Shown: in pieces, positions 21,520 through 31,555 of the stretch
Layout of the letters: every line of letters begins with the position of its first letter
Position numbering within the stretch: position 1 is the first letter of the stretch
Origin: Yersinia aleksiciae
GTDB taxonomy: Bacteria; Pseudomonadota; Gammaproteobacteria; Enterobacterales; Enterobacteriaceae
NCBI RefSeq assembly: GCF_001047675.1
Contig: NZ_CP011975.1
Coordinates: forward strand, 369,709-433,708
Length of the DNA stretch: 64,000 nucleotides
Direction: 5' to 3'
Translations under genes and position numbers: made by a program
The notes under the pieces: generated by a model
Told to the model about the DNA's origin: nothing
Seen by the model: only the letters and a program-made list of their open reading frames with translations
Database searches by the model: none

Positions 21520-23367
21520 TTAAAGCTTATCGATCAGCTTTTTAAGATCCTTACTACCACGACTCTGCTGATTACGTTCCGCCCAGTCGTTGAGTGCTTT
21601 TTTAGCGCGCTGCTGTAATTCACCACGCAACAGTTGCTCGACATTCAATTGGTAGCTGAGCTGAGTCCATGGCCCATATATACGCAGTGGAATATCCGTA
21701 TTTTGTAATAGCTTGACCAAGTTATCTTGACCACTCCAACCTTGCAGCACCCGCACAGCCAGGTTCATATCACATTGTTGTGCCGGTAAATTAAGCGCCC
21801 CGCTACCTTTAATGGAGATCAGCTCAGAATCCGCGGTGAGATTACTGATTTTCATCGCCCCACGATTCAGGGCCAAATTCGCTTGCAGCTCTTTAACCTC
21901 AGTGTAGCGCTCGTAGCGGTCTTGACCTTTAATATCACTTGAGCTGCGAGTAACCGCTTGTTGAATAAGCTGCTGGATATTCAATCCTTCCAACCGCGCA
22001 TTATTCATGCTGAGCTGCGCATCACCTTTCCAACGGCGGTTGAATGACTCAACGTTGAGACCATCCCCAGACAACTGCGCTTGTAGGGAGAATTTACCCG
22101 TCATGACTGCCGGTAAACCCGCAGCCTGTAACACCGGTCCCAGTTCCATGTGATTTATCACGGGCTTGACACTTGCCAGCACCTTCTTACCTGTCACATC
22201 CAGTGATCCAGGCAGCGAAAAATCACCGCCCAACCCACTGCCAGTTAAACGGGTAATTTGTACGTCGCCGCGCTGATTTGACCCTTGCAGATTCAATTGA
22301 TTGACGGTAATCGCACGATATACCAGGTTATTCGCAGTGATCGAGATTTGTGCGTTGAAGTCGCGTAACGCCTGCAAATCCTGCCCGACATCTTCATCTG
22401 CTTGAATCGCGATAACAGGAGCTGCTACAGTCGGCTGCTTGCCCGTATCCTTACTGACGGTGGCACTTTTCGGTTCCCAACCAAAGATAGTATCCAGATT
22501 GAGATTATCAGCTGCGAGATTGATGACATAATCGGGGACGTCGCCCAGAGTGGCTTTGGCACTCCCCGTCAACTGGTTGTTATTAGCCGAGAAACTCAGT
22601 TGGTTTAACAATAGTTGCTGAATATCATGTTGATAGCTGGCTTGTAATGTCCCTTCACCACTCACGCCACCGACAGGAATATCCGCACCTTCCAATTTGT
22701 AGGTGAATTGGCTGATATTGGCGCTGAATTGCTGCGGGTAATGGCGCATATCGGCATCCGCAACCATGGAAAAAGTGACATCCCGCTGATTACGATTAAC
22801 ACGGCTGGAGAGGGAGATATATACTTGGCGCTGATCGTCTTGTTTCAGTTCAAGATTGAGATCGCGGACATTGACCTGGTCATTATCTGTTCGTTGCCAA
22901 ATCAGCAGGCTATCAGCTATCTGGACTTTATTGATATCGAGCTTCCAGGCGCGGTGCTCATTGACGGACGTACTGCCGGATGGCGCGACGGGAGCTCCAG
23001 GCAGCTGTTGAGCCTCACTCTCTGGTGTTAAGCGAATGACAGCCCCTTTCAGCATCACCTGTTTTACATCCAGTTGATGTGACAGCAGCGGCCACAGTTT
23101 GACATCGAGGCGCATGTTCTCAGCGCTGACAACTGGCGCTGTCGCACCTGGTGCGGTCAGTGCAGTTCGGCCAACAATGATGCTGAGTTGTGGCCAAACA
23201 TGCCAACGTAAGTCACCTTCCAGTTGTAGGTGATAACCACTTTTCTTTTCTACCTGTTTGACCATGTAAGCGCGAAAATCATTAGGATTAACTAACAATA
23301 CTAATGCGCTCATTCCCGCCACGATGACAACCAGCAGGATAACTAACGTTGTCAGCAATCGTCTCAT
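21520..23367 (-). CDS. asmA: AsmA family outer-membrane assembly protein
   Basis: AsmA is an inner-membrane-anchored periplasmic protein that affects LPS and outer-membrane protein assembly; AsmA-like proteins are now thought to move phospholipids between membranes. The 615-residue product begins MRRLLTTLVILLVVIVAGMS, a single N-terminal membrane anchor, then VLLVNPNDFRAYMVKQVEKK and the LRWHVWPQLSI motif of the family; the C-terminus NDWAERNQQSRGSKDLKKL also matches. The ATG at 23367 is used because GAGGA lies 6 bp upstream; an in-frame start 21 bp earlier exists. It follows dcd and udk on the same strand, as in E. coli. Confidence 0.93.
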   Translation of the reverse strand: MRRLLTTLVILLVVIVAGMSALVLLVNPNDFRAYMVKQVEKKSGYHLQLEGDLRWHVWPQLSIIVGRTALTAPGATAPVVSAENMRLDVKLWPLLSHQLDVKQVMLKGAVIRLTPESEAQQLPGAPVAPSGSTSVNEHRAWKLDINKVQIADSLLIWQRTDNDQVNVRDLNLELKQDDQRQVYISLSSRVNRNQRDVTFSMVADADMRHYPQQFSANISQFTYKLEGADIPVGGVSGEGTLQASYQHDIQQLLLNQLSFSANNNQLTGSAKATLGDVPDYVINLAADNLNLDTIFGWEPKSATVSKDTGKQPTVAAPVIAIQADEDVGQDLQALRDFNAQISITANNLVYRAITVNQLNLQGSNQRGDVQITRLTGSGLGGDFSLPGSLDVTGKKVLASVKPVINHMELGPVLQAAGLPAVMTGKFSLQAQLSGDGLNVESFNRRWKGDAQLSMNNARLEGLNIQQLIQQAVTRSSSDIKGQDRYERYTEVKELQANLALNRGAMKISNLTADSELISIKGSGALNLPAQQCDMNLAVRVLQGWSGQDNLVKLLQNTDIPLRIYGPWTQLSYQLNVEQLLRGELQQRAKKALNDWAERNQQSRGSKDLKKLIDKL

Positions 23368-23429
23368 GACATCCTCTTGTCTAAACAAGCTAAAAAGTCT
23401 AAACAGGCTGAAAATTCAGCAATAAATGG

Positions 23430-24011
23430 CTAGTCCTTATCTATCCTACTGGCCACAGCGCCCTGTTGACCCCGGTATTTTGCATCCTGACGGCTATTAT
23501 ATGGGCGAGCCGCAGGACCGGAGAGCGGTTCAAAACTCAGAGCGCCAATAAGCATTCCTGGGCGCAGTGCCAACGGCAATTTACCTGAATTATAGAACTC
23601 CAGCACAATCTTGCCTTGCCAGCCGGGATCAATTCGATGTGCCGTCACATGTACCATCAACCCAAGTCGGGCCAATGAAGAACGGCCATCAAGCCAGCCG
23701 ACCAGATCATCGGGAATAGTCACTGACTCCAACGTCACCGCTAGCGCCAACTCCCCCGGATGCAGGAAGAATGCCTCCCCTTCTGGTAGATTGATCTCAT
23801 CACTCATGACTCGCTCTAGTGCGGCGCTGACTTCATCTTTCGGGCCGCTTAAGTCAATGAATGCCGCGGTGTGACCGGTGAAAACACGAAACTGATTGCC
23901 TAAGCGAACATCGACCGTGGCACCATTGATACGTTCTACCGGGGGACGAGGATCAATACCTAATTTACCGCTGTCCAGCCAGGCTTCTATGTCACGATCG
24001 CACAGTCTCAT
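23430..24011 (-). CDS. dcd: dCTP deaminase
   Basis: Dcd deaminates dCTP to dUTP, supplying most of the dUMP for thymidylate synthesis. The 193-residue protein equals the E. coli length and starts [19 protein letters not shown]. It has [21 protein letters not shown], including the catalytic region of the trimeric dUTPase/dCTP deaminase fold, and the [12 protein letters not shown] strand. The ATG at 24011 is chosen over one 18 bp upstream on family homology. It lies between udk and asmA on the same strand. Confidence 0.95.
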   Translation of the reverse strand: MRLCDRDIEAWLDSGKLGIDPRPPVERINGATVDVRLGNQFRVFTGHTAAFIDLSGPKDEVSAALERVMSDEINLPEGEAFFLHPGELALAVTLESVTIPDDLVGWLDGRSSLARLGLMVHVTAHRIDPGWQGKIVLEFYNSGKLPLALRPGMLIGALSFEPLSGPAARPYNSRQDAKYRGQQGAVASRIDKD

Positions 24012-24096
24012 TGCTAAAATCTCCATCAAAATTCACATGTTACAGCTTGCATACTACGAAAACTGCCATATTAAGAAGCAAAGGTCCAGACGAACA

Positions 24097-24738
24097 TTAC
24101 TCAAAGAACTGACTGATTTTCGCTTTTAGAATATCGATCGCAATTCGGTTCTTGCCGCCGCGCGGAACAATAATGTCAGCGTATTGTTTGGAAGGTTCTA
24201 TAAATTGCAGGAACATTGGTCGTACCGTTTTCTGGTATTGAGCCATCACTGAGTCCATCGAGCGGCCGCGTTCATTAACATCACGCTTCATACGGCGCAT
24301 CAGACAGATATCCAATGGGGTGTCGACAAAGATTGAGAAGTTCATCTCCTGACGCAGGCGAATATCGGTCAGCAGCAAGATCCCTTCCAGAATAATGACT
24401 TTTTTCGGTTCTAAATGGACAGTCTCTTTTTTGCGGGTGTGTTCAGTGTAACTGTAAAGCGGCAGCTCAACGGACTTACCCGCTTTCAACGATTGCAAGT
24501 GCTCCAGCAATAAGTTGTGGTCCATGGCGCTAGGGTGGTCGTAGTTGGTTTTAACCCGCTCTTCCATCGACAGATGACTCTGGTCTTTGTAATAACCATC
24601 TTCAGGGATGACACCGATATGTTGGTCACCGACTTGATCGCGCAATTCACGATACAAGGTGCTGGCAATGAGACTTTTCCCGGAGGCAGAGGCACCTGCT
24701 ATCCCAATAATGACGCACTGGTGTGCTTTGTCAGTCAT
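24097..24738 (-). CDS. udk: Uridine/cytidine kinase
   Basis: Udk phosphorylates uridine and cytidine with GTP or ATP in pyrimidine salvage. The 213-residue product has the P-loop GASASGKS (15-22), the [12 protein letters not shown] substrate segment and [22 protein letters not shown]. The ATG at 24738 gives [15 protein letters not shown] as in E. coli; an in-frame start 45 bp upstream is less likely. Upstream lies a tandem ERIC block rather than an obvious promoter. It pairs functionally with cdd (34162) in pyrimidine salvage. Confidence 0.95.
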   Translation of the reverse strand: MTDKAHQCVIIGIAGASASGKSLIASTLYRELRDQVGDQHIGVIPEDGYYKDQSHLSMEERVKTNYDHPSAMDHNLLLEHLQSLKAGKSVELPLYSYTEHTRKKETVHLEPKKVIILEGILLLTDIRLRQEMNFSIFVDTPLDICLMRRMKRDVNERGRSMDSVMAQYQKTVRPMFLQFIEPSKQYADIIVPRGGKNRIAIDILKAKISQFFE

Positions 24739-24838
24739 AAAATTAAAGACCTGATTACGAAGTGTGAGGGGGAGACAAAGCACGCAAGGTGCTTCGAGCG
24801 CGCCAATTATAAGGAGTAAGCCAGTTCGATGCCAGCCC

Positions 24839-25146
24839 TATACCCTGCGTACTTGAAATTACAGCGGTGTTGGCTGCACTCATTTGCCCGAATCACTGAC
24901 TGGTGTCAGCTCATCGGGACGCATTCGTTTGCCGCCTACCTGTAATTCCAATAACTTTGGGTAATCCCTGCGTACTTGAAATTACAGCGGTGTTGGCTGC
25001 ACTCATTTGCCCGAATCACTGACTGGTGTCAGCTCATCGGGACGCATTCGTTTGCCGCCTACCTGTAATTCCAATAACTTTGGGTAATCCCTGCGTACTG
25101 GAAATTACAGCGGTGTTGGCTGCTGCAATTCCAACAACGTCGATAT
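24839..25146. repeat. Three tandem ERIC-type repeats, the third internally deleted
   Basis: Two nearly identical 123-bp units begin CCCTGCGTACTTGAAATTAC at 24843 and 24966 and contain the ERIC core palindrome around GAATCACTGAC...GTCAGCTCATCGGG. A third copy starts at 25089 but jumps from TTGGCTGC straight to TGCAATTCCAACAACG, losing the central palindrome. ERICs are non-coding repeats abundant in yersiniae and can be transcribed as hairpins. The block lies between apbC and udk, both on the minus strand, so it would be in the 3' region of apbC or the leader of udk. Confidence 0.9.
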
Positions 25147-25162
25147 ATAACTAATGCCGCTC

Positions 25163-26275
25163 TTATACTGCGCGGAATGAGATTTCGGTTGGGATCGCTT
25201 CACCTTGCCAGTACATTTCTGCGGCCACATTGGATGCCAACTGGCGATAAATGTCCGCAAACTCACTGTCAGGATGGCTCACAACAGTAGGTTCGCCACG
25301 ATCCAGGTCTTCACGCAGTGAGATATGCAGTGGGATTTGGCCCAACAGCTTGCAATGGTATTTCTGCGCCAGTTTCTCTGCACCGCCAGTGCCAAAAATA
25401 GGCTCCAGATGGCCGCAATTACTGCAAATATGCATGCTCATATTTTCCACGATACCCAACACCGGCACATGAACTTTCTCGAACATCACAATGCCCTTCA
25501 TGGCATCGATCAAGGCGATGTCTTGGGGGGTGGTCACCACCAGCGCGCCGGTCACCGGAATGTTTTGTGACAGTGTCAGTTGGATATCACCGGTACCCGG
25601 CGGCATATCAATCACCAGATAATCCAGATCCGGCCATAAGGTATCTTGCAGCATCTGCATCAAAGCTTTACTGGCCATTGGGCCGCGCCACACCATGGCG
25701 TTCTCGTCAGTCACCAGATAACCGATAGAGTTCGTCGCCAGACCATGGGCGATAATCGGAGCCATGTGCTTACCATCAGGTGAGGTTGGCCGCTGATTCA
25801 TGGTGCCCAGCATGTTCGGGATCGAAGGGCCATAGATATCAGCATCCAGAATACCGACTTTCGCCCCCTCCTCCGCCAATGCCAGCGCCAGGTTCACCGC
25901 GGTGCTCGATTTCCCTACGCCGCCTTTGCCGGAGCTAACCGCCAGAATATTACGCACCCCTTTGATGCCCGGCTGGTCATTGGCGCGCTTCAGCGTGGTG
26001 ATGTTGTGGGACAACTTCCAGTCAATGGCTTTTGCGCCCGTCACAGCCAGCAGCTCTTCGCTGACGGTCTCCTTTAATACGTCAAAACCAAACTGCCAGG
26101 CAAAAGGCATCACCAGCTCGATATGGAGCACATTGTCCAATAAAGCACAGTGATGGATGGCACGCAGCGTGCCGAGATCCTTTTGCAGGGTTGGGTGAGT
26201 AAAGGCGCTAAGCACCTTTGAAATTTGTGATTGCAGCAGATCAGCGGTGGTCTGCTCAGGGGATTTAGGGCTCAT
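25163..26275 (-). CDS. apbC: Iron-sulfur cluster carrier protein ApbC (Mrp)
   Basis: This 370-residue Mrp/NBP35-family P-loop ATPase binds and delivers Fe-S clusters to apo-proteins in the cytoplasm. An N-terminal domain (about 1-95) precedes the deviant Walker A motif SSGKGGVGKSS (about 113-123), VGILDADIYGPSIPNML and VIDMPPGTGDIQL. The CSNC motif (about 285-288) is the cluster-binding CxxC. The length equals E. coli Mrp. It is divergent from metG, a conserved pairing in enterobacteria. Confidence 0.95.
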   Translation of the reverse strand: MSPKSPEQTTADLLQSQISKVLSAFTHPTLQKDLGTLRAIHHCALLDNVLHIELVMPFAWQFGFDVLKETVSEELLAVTGAKAIDWKLSHNITTLKRANDQPGIKGVRNILAVSSGKGGVGKSSTAVNLALALAEEGAKVGILDADIYGPSIPNMLGTMNQRPTSPDGKHMAPIIAHGLATNSIGYLVTDENAMVWRGPMASKALMQMLQDTLWPDLDYLVIDMPPGTGDIQLTLSQNIPVTGALVVTTPQDIALIDAMKGIVMFEKVHVPVLGIVENMSMHICSNCGHLEPIFGTGGAEKLAQKYHCKLLGQIPLHISLREDLDRGEPTVVSHPDSEFADIYRQLASNVAAEMYWQGEAIPTEISFRAV

Positions 26276-26542
26276 CCCGGCTCCTTGAATTTATCGTTAT
26301 TAACCTATGGATAATATCAATAGTGTACCAGAACTCATTAGCGCCTGTGTGGGCCGAATAGAGAGAAAATCGGCTCAGGCCACATAACCGTCAAGGTTCA
26401 TAACCAAATAGACTGAAAATAGGTGAAAACGTATTCGTTATGACTTAAGGCAAGATGCCTGCTGCCTTACCCTAGCGGCAAACCAGCTTATCGGTTAACA
26501 TCAAAGACCCTTTAATCGACATAAAGAAAGCAATTTCCCACT

Positions 26543-28570
26543 ATGGCTCAAGTCGCGAAAAAAATATTGGTGACGTGCGCGCTACCATACGCTAACGGTT
26601 CTATTCATCTCGGCCACATGCTCGAGCACATCCAGGCAGACATCTGGGTCCGTTTCCAGCGAATGCGCGGCAACCAGGTTCATTTTATCTGTGCAGATGA
26701 TGCTCACGGCACCCCAATCATGCTGAAAGCTCAGCAACTGGGTATCGAACCGGAGCAGATGATCGCCGAAATGAGCCAGGAGCACCAACAGGATTTCGCC
26801 GGTTTCGCTATCAGTTATGATAACTATCACTCCACCCACAGTGATGAAAACCGTGAACTGTCGAGCCTGATATACAGCCGCCTGAAGGCAAACGGCTATA
26901 TCAAAAATCGCACAATTTCTCAGCTCTATGATCCTGAGAAAGGCATGTTCCTGCCCGATCGTTTTGTTAAAGGCACCTGTCCTAAGTGTAAAGCGCCAGA
27001 TCAATACGGCGATAACTGCGAAGTCTGCGGCGCGACTTACAGCCCGACTGAACTTATCGATCCGAAATCTGCCGTCTCCGGTGCGACACCAGTGATGCGC
27101 GAATCTGAGCATTTCTTCTTCGATCTGCCTGCGTTCAGCGACATGCTGCAAGCCTGGACACGCTCCGGCGCACTGCAAGAGCAAGTGGCCAACAAAATGC
27201 AGGAGTGGTTTGAATCAGGTCTGCAACAGTGGGATATCACGCGCGACGCGCCCTATTTCGGTTTTGAAGTGCCGGATGCGCCGGGTAAATATTTCTACGT
27301 GTGGCTAGATGCCCCTATCGGTTACATGGGCGCATTTAAAAACCTGTGTGACAAACGGGGTGATTTGGACTTTGATGAGTTCTGGCGTGAAGGCTCTGAA
27401 ACCGATCTATATCACTTCATCGGTAAAGACATCGTTTACTTCCATAGCCTGTTCTGGCCGGCGATGCTGGAAGGCAGTCACTTCCGCAAGCCCACCAACC
27501 TGTTCGTCCATGGTTATGTCACGGTAAACGGCGCAAAAATGTCGAAATCCCGTGGCACATTCATCAAAGCAGGCACTTACCTGAAGCATCTGGATGCAGA
27601 TTGCCTACGTTATTACTATGCCGCGAAGCTCTCTTCCCGCATTGATGATATCGATTTGAATCTGGAAGATTTCGTCCAGCGCGTTAACGCCGACATCGTC
27701 AACAAAGTGGTGAATCTGGCCTCCCGTAACGCCGGCTTTATCAACAAACGTTTTGCGGGCAAGTTAGCCGACCAGTTGGCAGACCCAGCGCTGTATAAAA
27801 CCTTCACTGATGCGGCTGTCAGCATTGCTGATGCCTATAACAGCCGTGAATCAAGTAAAGCCATCCGTGAAATCATGGCGCTGGCTGATGTTGCCAACCG
27901 CTATATTGATGAGCAAGCACCGTGGGTAGTGGCGAAAGAAGAGGGCCGAGATGCCGAGCTGCAAGCCATCTGCTCCATGGGCATCAACTTGTTCCGCGTG
28001 CTGATGACTTATCTGAAACCGGTATTGCCAGCCCTCAATGAGCGTACTGAGGCTTTCCTCAATACCGAATTGACGTGGGATAGCATTGAACAACCGCTGC
28101 TGGGCCATCAGATTAGTGCCTTTAAAGCGCTGTTTAACCGTATCGATTTGGACAAGGTGAACGAGATGGTTGCCTCTTCTAAAGAAGATATGGCCGCAGC
28201 CGTGGTGGCAACGGGCCCATTAGCCGATGACCCGATTCAGGAAGTTATCAGTTTCGATGATTTTGCTAAAGTGGATATGCGTATCGCGCTGATTCAACAA
28301 GCCGAATTTGTCGAAGGCTCGGATAAGTTACTGAAACTGACACTGGATATTGGTGGCGAAACCCGTCAGGTATTCTCCGGTATTCGCTCGGCGTACCCTG
28401 ATCCAAAAGTGTTGGAAGGGCGTTTGACCATGATGGTGGCCAACTTGGCTCCACGCAAAATGCGCTTCGGTATTTCTGAAGGTATGGTGATGGCAGCAGG
28501 CCCTGGTGGCAAGGATATCTTCCTGCTCAGCCCAGACGCTGGTGCTCAGCCGGGTATGCAAGTGAAGTAA
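26543..28570 (+). CDS. metG: Methionyl-tRNA synthetase
   Basis: MetG charges tRNA(Met). The 675-residue protein has the class I HIGH-type motif HLGH (22-25) and the zinc motifs CPKC and CEVC in the connective domain (about 145-160). It also has KMSKS (about 333-337) and a C-terminal tRNA-binding OB domain (about 570-675; [18 protein letters not shown]) responsible for dimerisation. The start gives [19 protein letters not shown]. Divergent from apbC across a 267-bp gap, followed by its own terminator. Confidence 0.97.
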   Translation: MAQVAKKILVTCALPYANGSIHLGHMLEHIQADIWVRFQRMRGNQVHFICADDAHGTPIMLKAQQLGIEPEQMIAEMSQEHQQDFAGFAISYDNYHSTHSDENRELSSLIYSRLKANGYIKNRTISQLYDPEKGMFLPDRFVKGTCPKCKAPDQYGDNCEVCGATYSPTELIDPKSAVSGATPVMRESEHFFFDLPAFSDMLQAWTRSGALQEQVANKMQEWFESGLQQWDITRDAPYFGFEVPDAPGKYFYVWLDAPIGYMGAFKNLCDKRGDLDFDEFWREGSETDLYHFIGKDIVYFHSLFWPAMLEGSHFRKPTNLFVHGYVTVNGAKMSKSRGTFIKAGTYLKHLDADCLRYYYAAKLSSRIDDIDLNLEDFVQRVNADIVNKVVNLASRNAGFINKRFAGKLADQLADPALYKTFTDAAVSIADAYNSRESSKAIREIMALADVANRYIDEQAPWVVAKEEGRDAELQAICSMGINLFRVLMTYLKPVLPALNERTEAFLNTELTWDSIEQPLLGHQISAFKALFNRIDLDKVNEMVASSKEDMAAAVVATGPLADDPIQEVISFDDFAKVDMRIALIQQAEFVEGSDKLLKLTLDIGGETRQVFSGIRSAYPDPKVLEGRLTMMVANLAPRKMRFGISEGMVMAAGPGGKDIFLLSPDAGAQPGMQVK

Positions 28571-28590
28571 AATAAAGTGATTCTATCATT

Positions 28591-28625
28591 ATGCCGATGA
28601 GGGAAACCTGATCGGCATTTTTTTT
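28591..28625 (+). terminator. Terminator of metG
   Basis: ATGCCGAT (28591-28598) and ATCGGCAT (28611-28618) form an 8-bp stem followed by eight T residues, 20 bp after the metG stop. Confidence 0.92.
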
Positions 28626-28890
28626 GCCTCTTCCCGCCATGGTTATCAGTGGCTCCCGTCACCCGCCCCTTGAGTCTCCCCTGCCCTCATCTTTACCGCT
28701 TATTTAAGCCATCCAAACTAAAAGATATAACGCGATCCAAAAATTCATAACAAAGTTAATTCCTTATCAAAAAAGTTATGGTTATGATGCTGTACAGAGA
28801 CAGATAGACGTCTAGACACAAAGATAGCTATAACAAAGACAGCAGCACACACACATTGCATAACTTATCGACACCATGACGGAGTTCCGG
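28626..28890. other. Intergenic region upstream of the orphan binding protein
   Basis: No gene or repeat is visible. It should hold the promoter of the two-gene unit starting at 28891, but no operator or promoter was clear enough to place. Confidence 0.4.
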
Positions 28891-29967
28891 ATGAAAAAAA
28901 TTGCTTCCCCTTTACTGGCCCTGAGCCTGCTGACGGCACTGCCGGTATTCGCTGCGGACACCGCCACGTTAGCCCCGATCCCTGATGCTATCGCCAAACA
29001 TCAAGGGCAGATTAAAATCGCGGTCATCCGTAATTTGGGTTCAGACGACAACACCACACAGTTTCTCTCTGGCGTTTTGAAAGAGGGCAAAAAGCTCGGC
29101 TTCAAAGTGGATACTTTCTTGAGCAACGGCGATGACGCCCGTTTTCAGGACTTCGTGAATCAAGCCATCAGTCAAAAATATGACGGCATTATTCTTTCTC
29201 AGGGCCGTGATCCTTACTCAACTGAGCTGGTGAAACGCATTGCGGCCAGCGGCATTGCAGTTTCCGTATTTGACACCGCGATCCAAGGCGAGATCCCTGG
29301 CTTGACTGTGACTCAGCAGGATGATGCTTCCCTCACCAATGAATCCTTCGGCCAATTGGTCAAAGACTTCAATGGCAAAGCCAATATCATCAAACTGTGG
29401 GTCGCTGGCTTCCCACCGATGGAGCGCCGTCAGGCGGCTTACCAAGCGCTACTGAAACAGAATCCGGGCATTAATGAGCTGGAGTCGATCGGTGCTGTCT
29501 CTTCAGATGTTCAAGGTGATACCGCCAATAAAGTCGGTGCAGTTTTGGCGAAATACCCGAAAGGCAAGATTGATGCAATCTGGGGTACGTGGGATGCATT
29601 TTCTCAAGGTGCCTATAAAGCCTTACAGGAGAATGGCCGGACCGAAATCAAACTGTATAGCATTGATATCTCGAATCAGGATTTGCAACTGATGCGTGAA
29701 GCCAATAGCCCGTGGAAAGTCAGTGTCGCCGTAGACCCTAAACTGATCGGTGCGGTGAACTTGCGTCTGATTGCCAAGAAAATTGCAGGTGAAGCCACAC
29801 CTGCCAGCTATGAGTTCCGCGCCGCCTCCATTCCGCAAGCCTTGCTAGCCAGCCAACCCGGCCCGGTAAACGTGGCAGGTTTGAGTAAAATCATTCCGGG
29901 CTGGGGCCAGTCTGATGACTTCAACTCACCTTGGTTTGCCACCCTGGCGGCTAAAAACGCGCAGTAA
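28891..29967 (+). CDS. Periplasmic sugar-type ABC substrate-binding protein, orphan
   Basis: This 358-residue protein starts with a typical signal peptide (MKKIASPLLALSLLTALPVF, cleavage near residue 21). It then has a type I periplasmic binding fold: VIRNLGSDDNTTQFLSGVLKE, ISQKYDGIILSQGRD, WGTWDAFSQGAYKALQE. This matches the Peripla_BP_4 group of ribose/xylose-like binding proteins, so a small sugar or quorum-type ligand is likely, but the ligand cannot be read. The ATG at 28891 has GGAG 6 bp upstream and removes five non-signal residues of a longer frame. No permease or ATPase gene is adjacent; the next gene, 25 bp on, encodes a beta-propeller protein, so the two likely form an operon. Confidence 0.8.
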   Translation: MKKIASPLLALSLLTALPVFAADTATLAPIPDAIAKHQGQIKIAVIRNLGSDDNTTQFLSGVLKEGKKLGFKVDTFLSNGDDARFQDFVNQAISQKYDGIILSQGRDPYSTELVKRIAASGIAVSVFDTAIQGEIPGLTVTQQDDASLTNESFGQLVKDFNGKANIIKLWVAGFPPMERRQAAYQALLKQNPGINELESIGAVSSDVQGDTANKVGAVLAKYPKGKIDAIWGTWDAFSQGAYKALQENGRTEIKLYSIDISNQDLQLMREANSPWKVSVAVDPKLIGAVNLRLIAKKIAGEATPASYEFRAASIPQALLASQPGPVNVAGLSKIIPGWGQSDDFNSPWFATLAAKNAQ

Positions 29968-29992
29968 AGCTAATCGACTAGGAGTGAAATAG

Positions 29993-31246
29993 ATGGCAAC
30001 GCAAGGAATCTTGCCGACACCAGAATACAGCCGCAATATGCGGCTGATTGGTCATAGCGATCAGGGCGGTAAACCAGACGGTGTGCAAGTCATGGTACAT
30101 CGTGGCTACGCCTATATCGGCCATATGGTGTCACAAGGGGTATCCATTATTGATGTACGGGACGCGAAAAATCCTCGCCCTGCTGGTTTTATCGCCTCTC
30201 CCGCCAATACCTGGAACGTGCACTTACAAACCCATGATGACCTATTACTGGTGATTAACGCCCGCGACCTGTTTGCTGACGCCAGTTTTGCCGAAGAAAA
30301 AGTGTATTACACCCGCTCAGTGGCACAAACCGTCAGCACCCGTCAGGAAGGCCGTAGCTGGAGTGCCGGATTACGTATTTTTGATATCTCGACACCGGAT
30401 AAACCGCGTGAAATCAGCTTCTTGCCACTTGATGGCATCGGAATTCACCGCATCTGGTACGTCGGTGGGCGCTGGGCCTATGTTTCTGCGCTACTCGATG
30501 GCTACAGTGATTATATCTTCCTGACCATTGATCTGGCTGATCCACAAAATCCCCAGGTTGCAGGCCGTTATGCGTTGCCCGGTATGCATACTGCCGCCGG
30601 TGAGCAAGCCAGCTGGCCAGAGGGCAAACGCTACGCACTGCATCATGCCATTATCAGTGGTGACACGGCCTATGGCAGCTGGCGTGATGGCGGACTGACC
30701 CTATTGGATGTCAGTGACCGACACCAGCCTAAACTGATTAGCCATCGTAACTGGAGCCCACCTTTTGGCGGCGGCACCCATACCGCACTACCACTGCCCG
30801 ACCGCGATCTGTTAGTGGTACTGGATGAAGCGGTGCTGGATAATCAGGAAGATGGTGAGAAGCATATCTGGCTGTTCGATATTCGCGAACCCAGCAATCC
30901 GGTGAGTATTTCAACCTTCCCGGTACCCGATGAGCGGGATTATGTGAAAAAAGGTGCACATTTTGGCCCACATAATCTGCATGAAAATCGTCCGGGCAGT
31001 TTTATCAGCTCATCACTGATTTTTGCCACTTACCAAAATGCCGGTGTCCGTGCTTATGACATCAGCAACCCCTACCAGCCGAAGGAAACTGGGGCTTTGG
31101 TCCCCGCAGCGCCGGAAAAAATGGTGGACAAGCGCCCCGGTCGCCCGCAAGTCATTCAGTCATGTGATGTATTTGTTGATGCACAAGGGATTATCTACAG
31201 CACCGATTATAATGGTGGGTTATCGATCATCGAGTACTTAGGTTAA
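29993..31246 (+). CDS. LVIVD-repeat beta-propeller protein of unknown function
   Basis: This 417-residue protein contains repeated blades of the form VSIIDVRDAKNPRPAGFI, LRIFDISTPDKPREISFL, LTLLDVSDRHQPKLISHR, IWLFDIREPSNPVSISTF and VRAYDISNPYQPKETGAL, the LVIVD type of beta-propeller. Several histidines lie in conserved-looking loops (HLQTHDD, LHHAIISG, FGPHNLHENR), hinting at a metal-binding or enzymatic face, but no function is known to me. There is no signal peptide, so it is probably cytoplasmic. An AGGAGTG ribosome site precedes the ATG. It follows the orphan binding protein gene and is followed by an ERIC. Confidence 0.8.
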   Translation: MATQGILPTPEYSRNMRLIGHSDQGGKPDGVQVMVHRGYAYIGHMVSQGVSIIDVRDAKNPRPAGFIASPANTWNVHLQTHDDLLLVINARDLFADASFAEEKVYYTRSVAQTVSTRQEGRSWSAGLRIFDISTPDKPREISFLPLDGIGIHRIWYVGGRWAYVSALLDGYSDYIFLTIDLADPQNPQVAGRYALPGMHTAAGEQASWPEGKRYALHHAIISGDTAYGSWRDGGLTLLDVSDRHQPKLISHRNWSPPFGGGTHTALPLPDRDLLVVLDEAVLDNQEDGEKHIWLFDIREPSNPVSISTFPVPDERDYVKKGAHFGPHNLHENRPGSFISSSLIFATYQNAGVRAYDISNPYQPKETGALVPAAPEKMVDKRPGRPQVIQSCDVFVDAQGIIYSTDYNGGLSIIEYLG

Positions 31247-31248
31247 AA

Positions 31249-31373
31249 ATCCCCTTTTCCCTTGACGTTGCAGGGAGGTTAGCAACCTGCACTCACTCGA
31301 ATCACTGACCTGAGTCAGCTCATCGGGGTGTCCTCGCTTGCTACCGACCTGCAACGCCATTGACTTTGGGCAT
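31249..31373. repeat. ERIC-type repeat
   Basis: A single diverged ERIC lies just after the LVIVD gene. It has the core GAATCACTGACCTGAGTCAG followed by CTCATCGGGGTG, and outer arms CTTGACGTTGCAGGG and CCGACCTGCAACGCCATTGA. It may form a hairpin at the 3' end of the transcript. The rest of the gap to 31555 holds no other feature I can support. Confidence 0.85.
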
Positions 31374-31555
31374 GCTTATTACTGGCAGGTCTACTGTTTG
31401 CAAAATATATTTCCGCGCCCCCCTCTCTCTTCTCGCCGCAATAGTCTAATGTAATGGGTCGAGCTGCCATCGTCATACTGTGCGAGTGCCATTTTTATTA
31501 GAAAAACCGCATAAAAACAGTTTGTTATCCAAATAATTAAAAAAAAGAAAATACC

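Noticed and set aside
26582..27184. A 200-codon minus-strand open frame opposite metG
   Set aside because: Shadow of metG, which carries all synthetase motifs on the plus strand.
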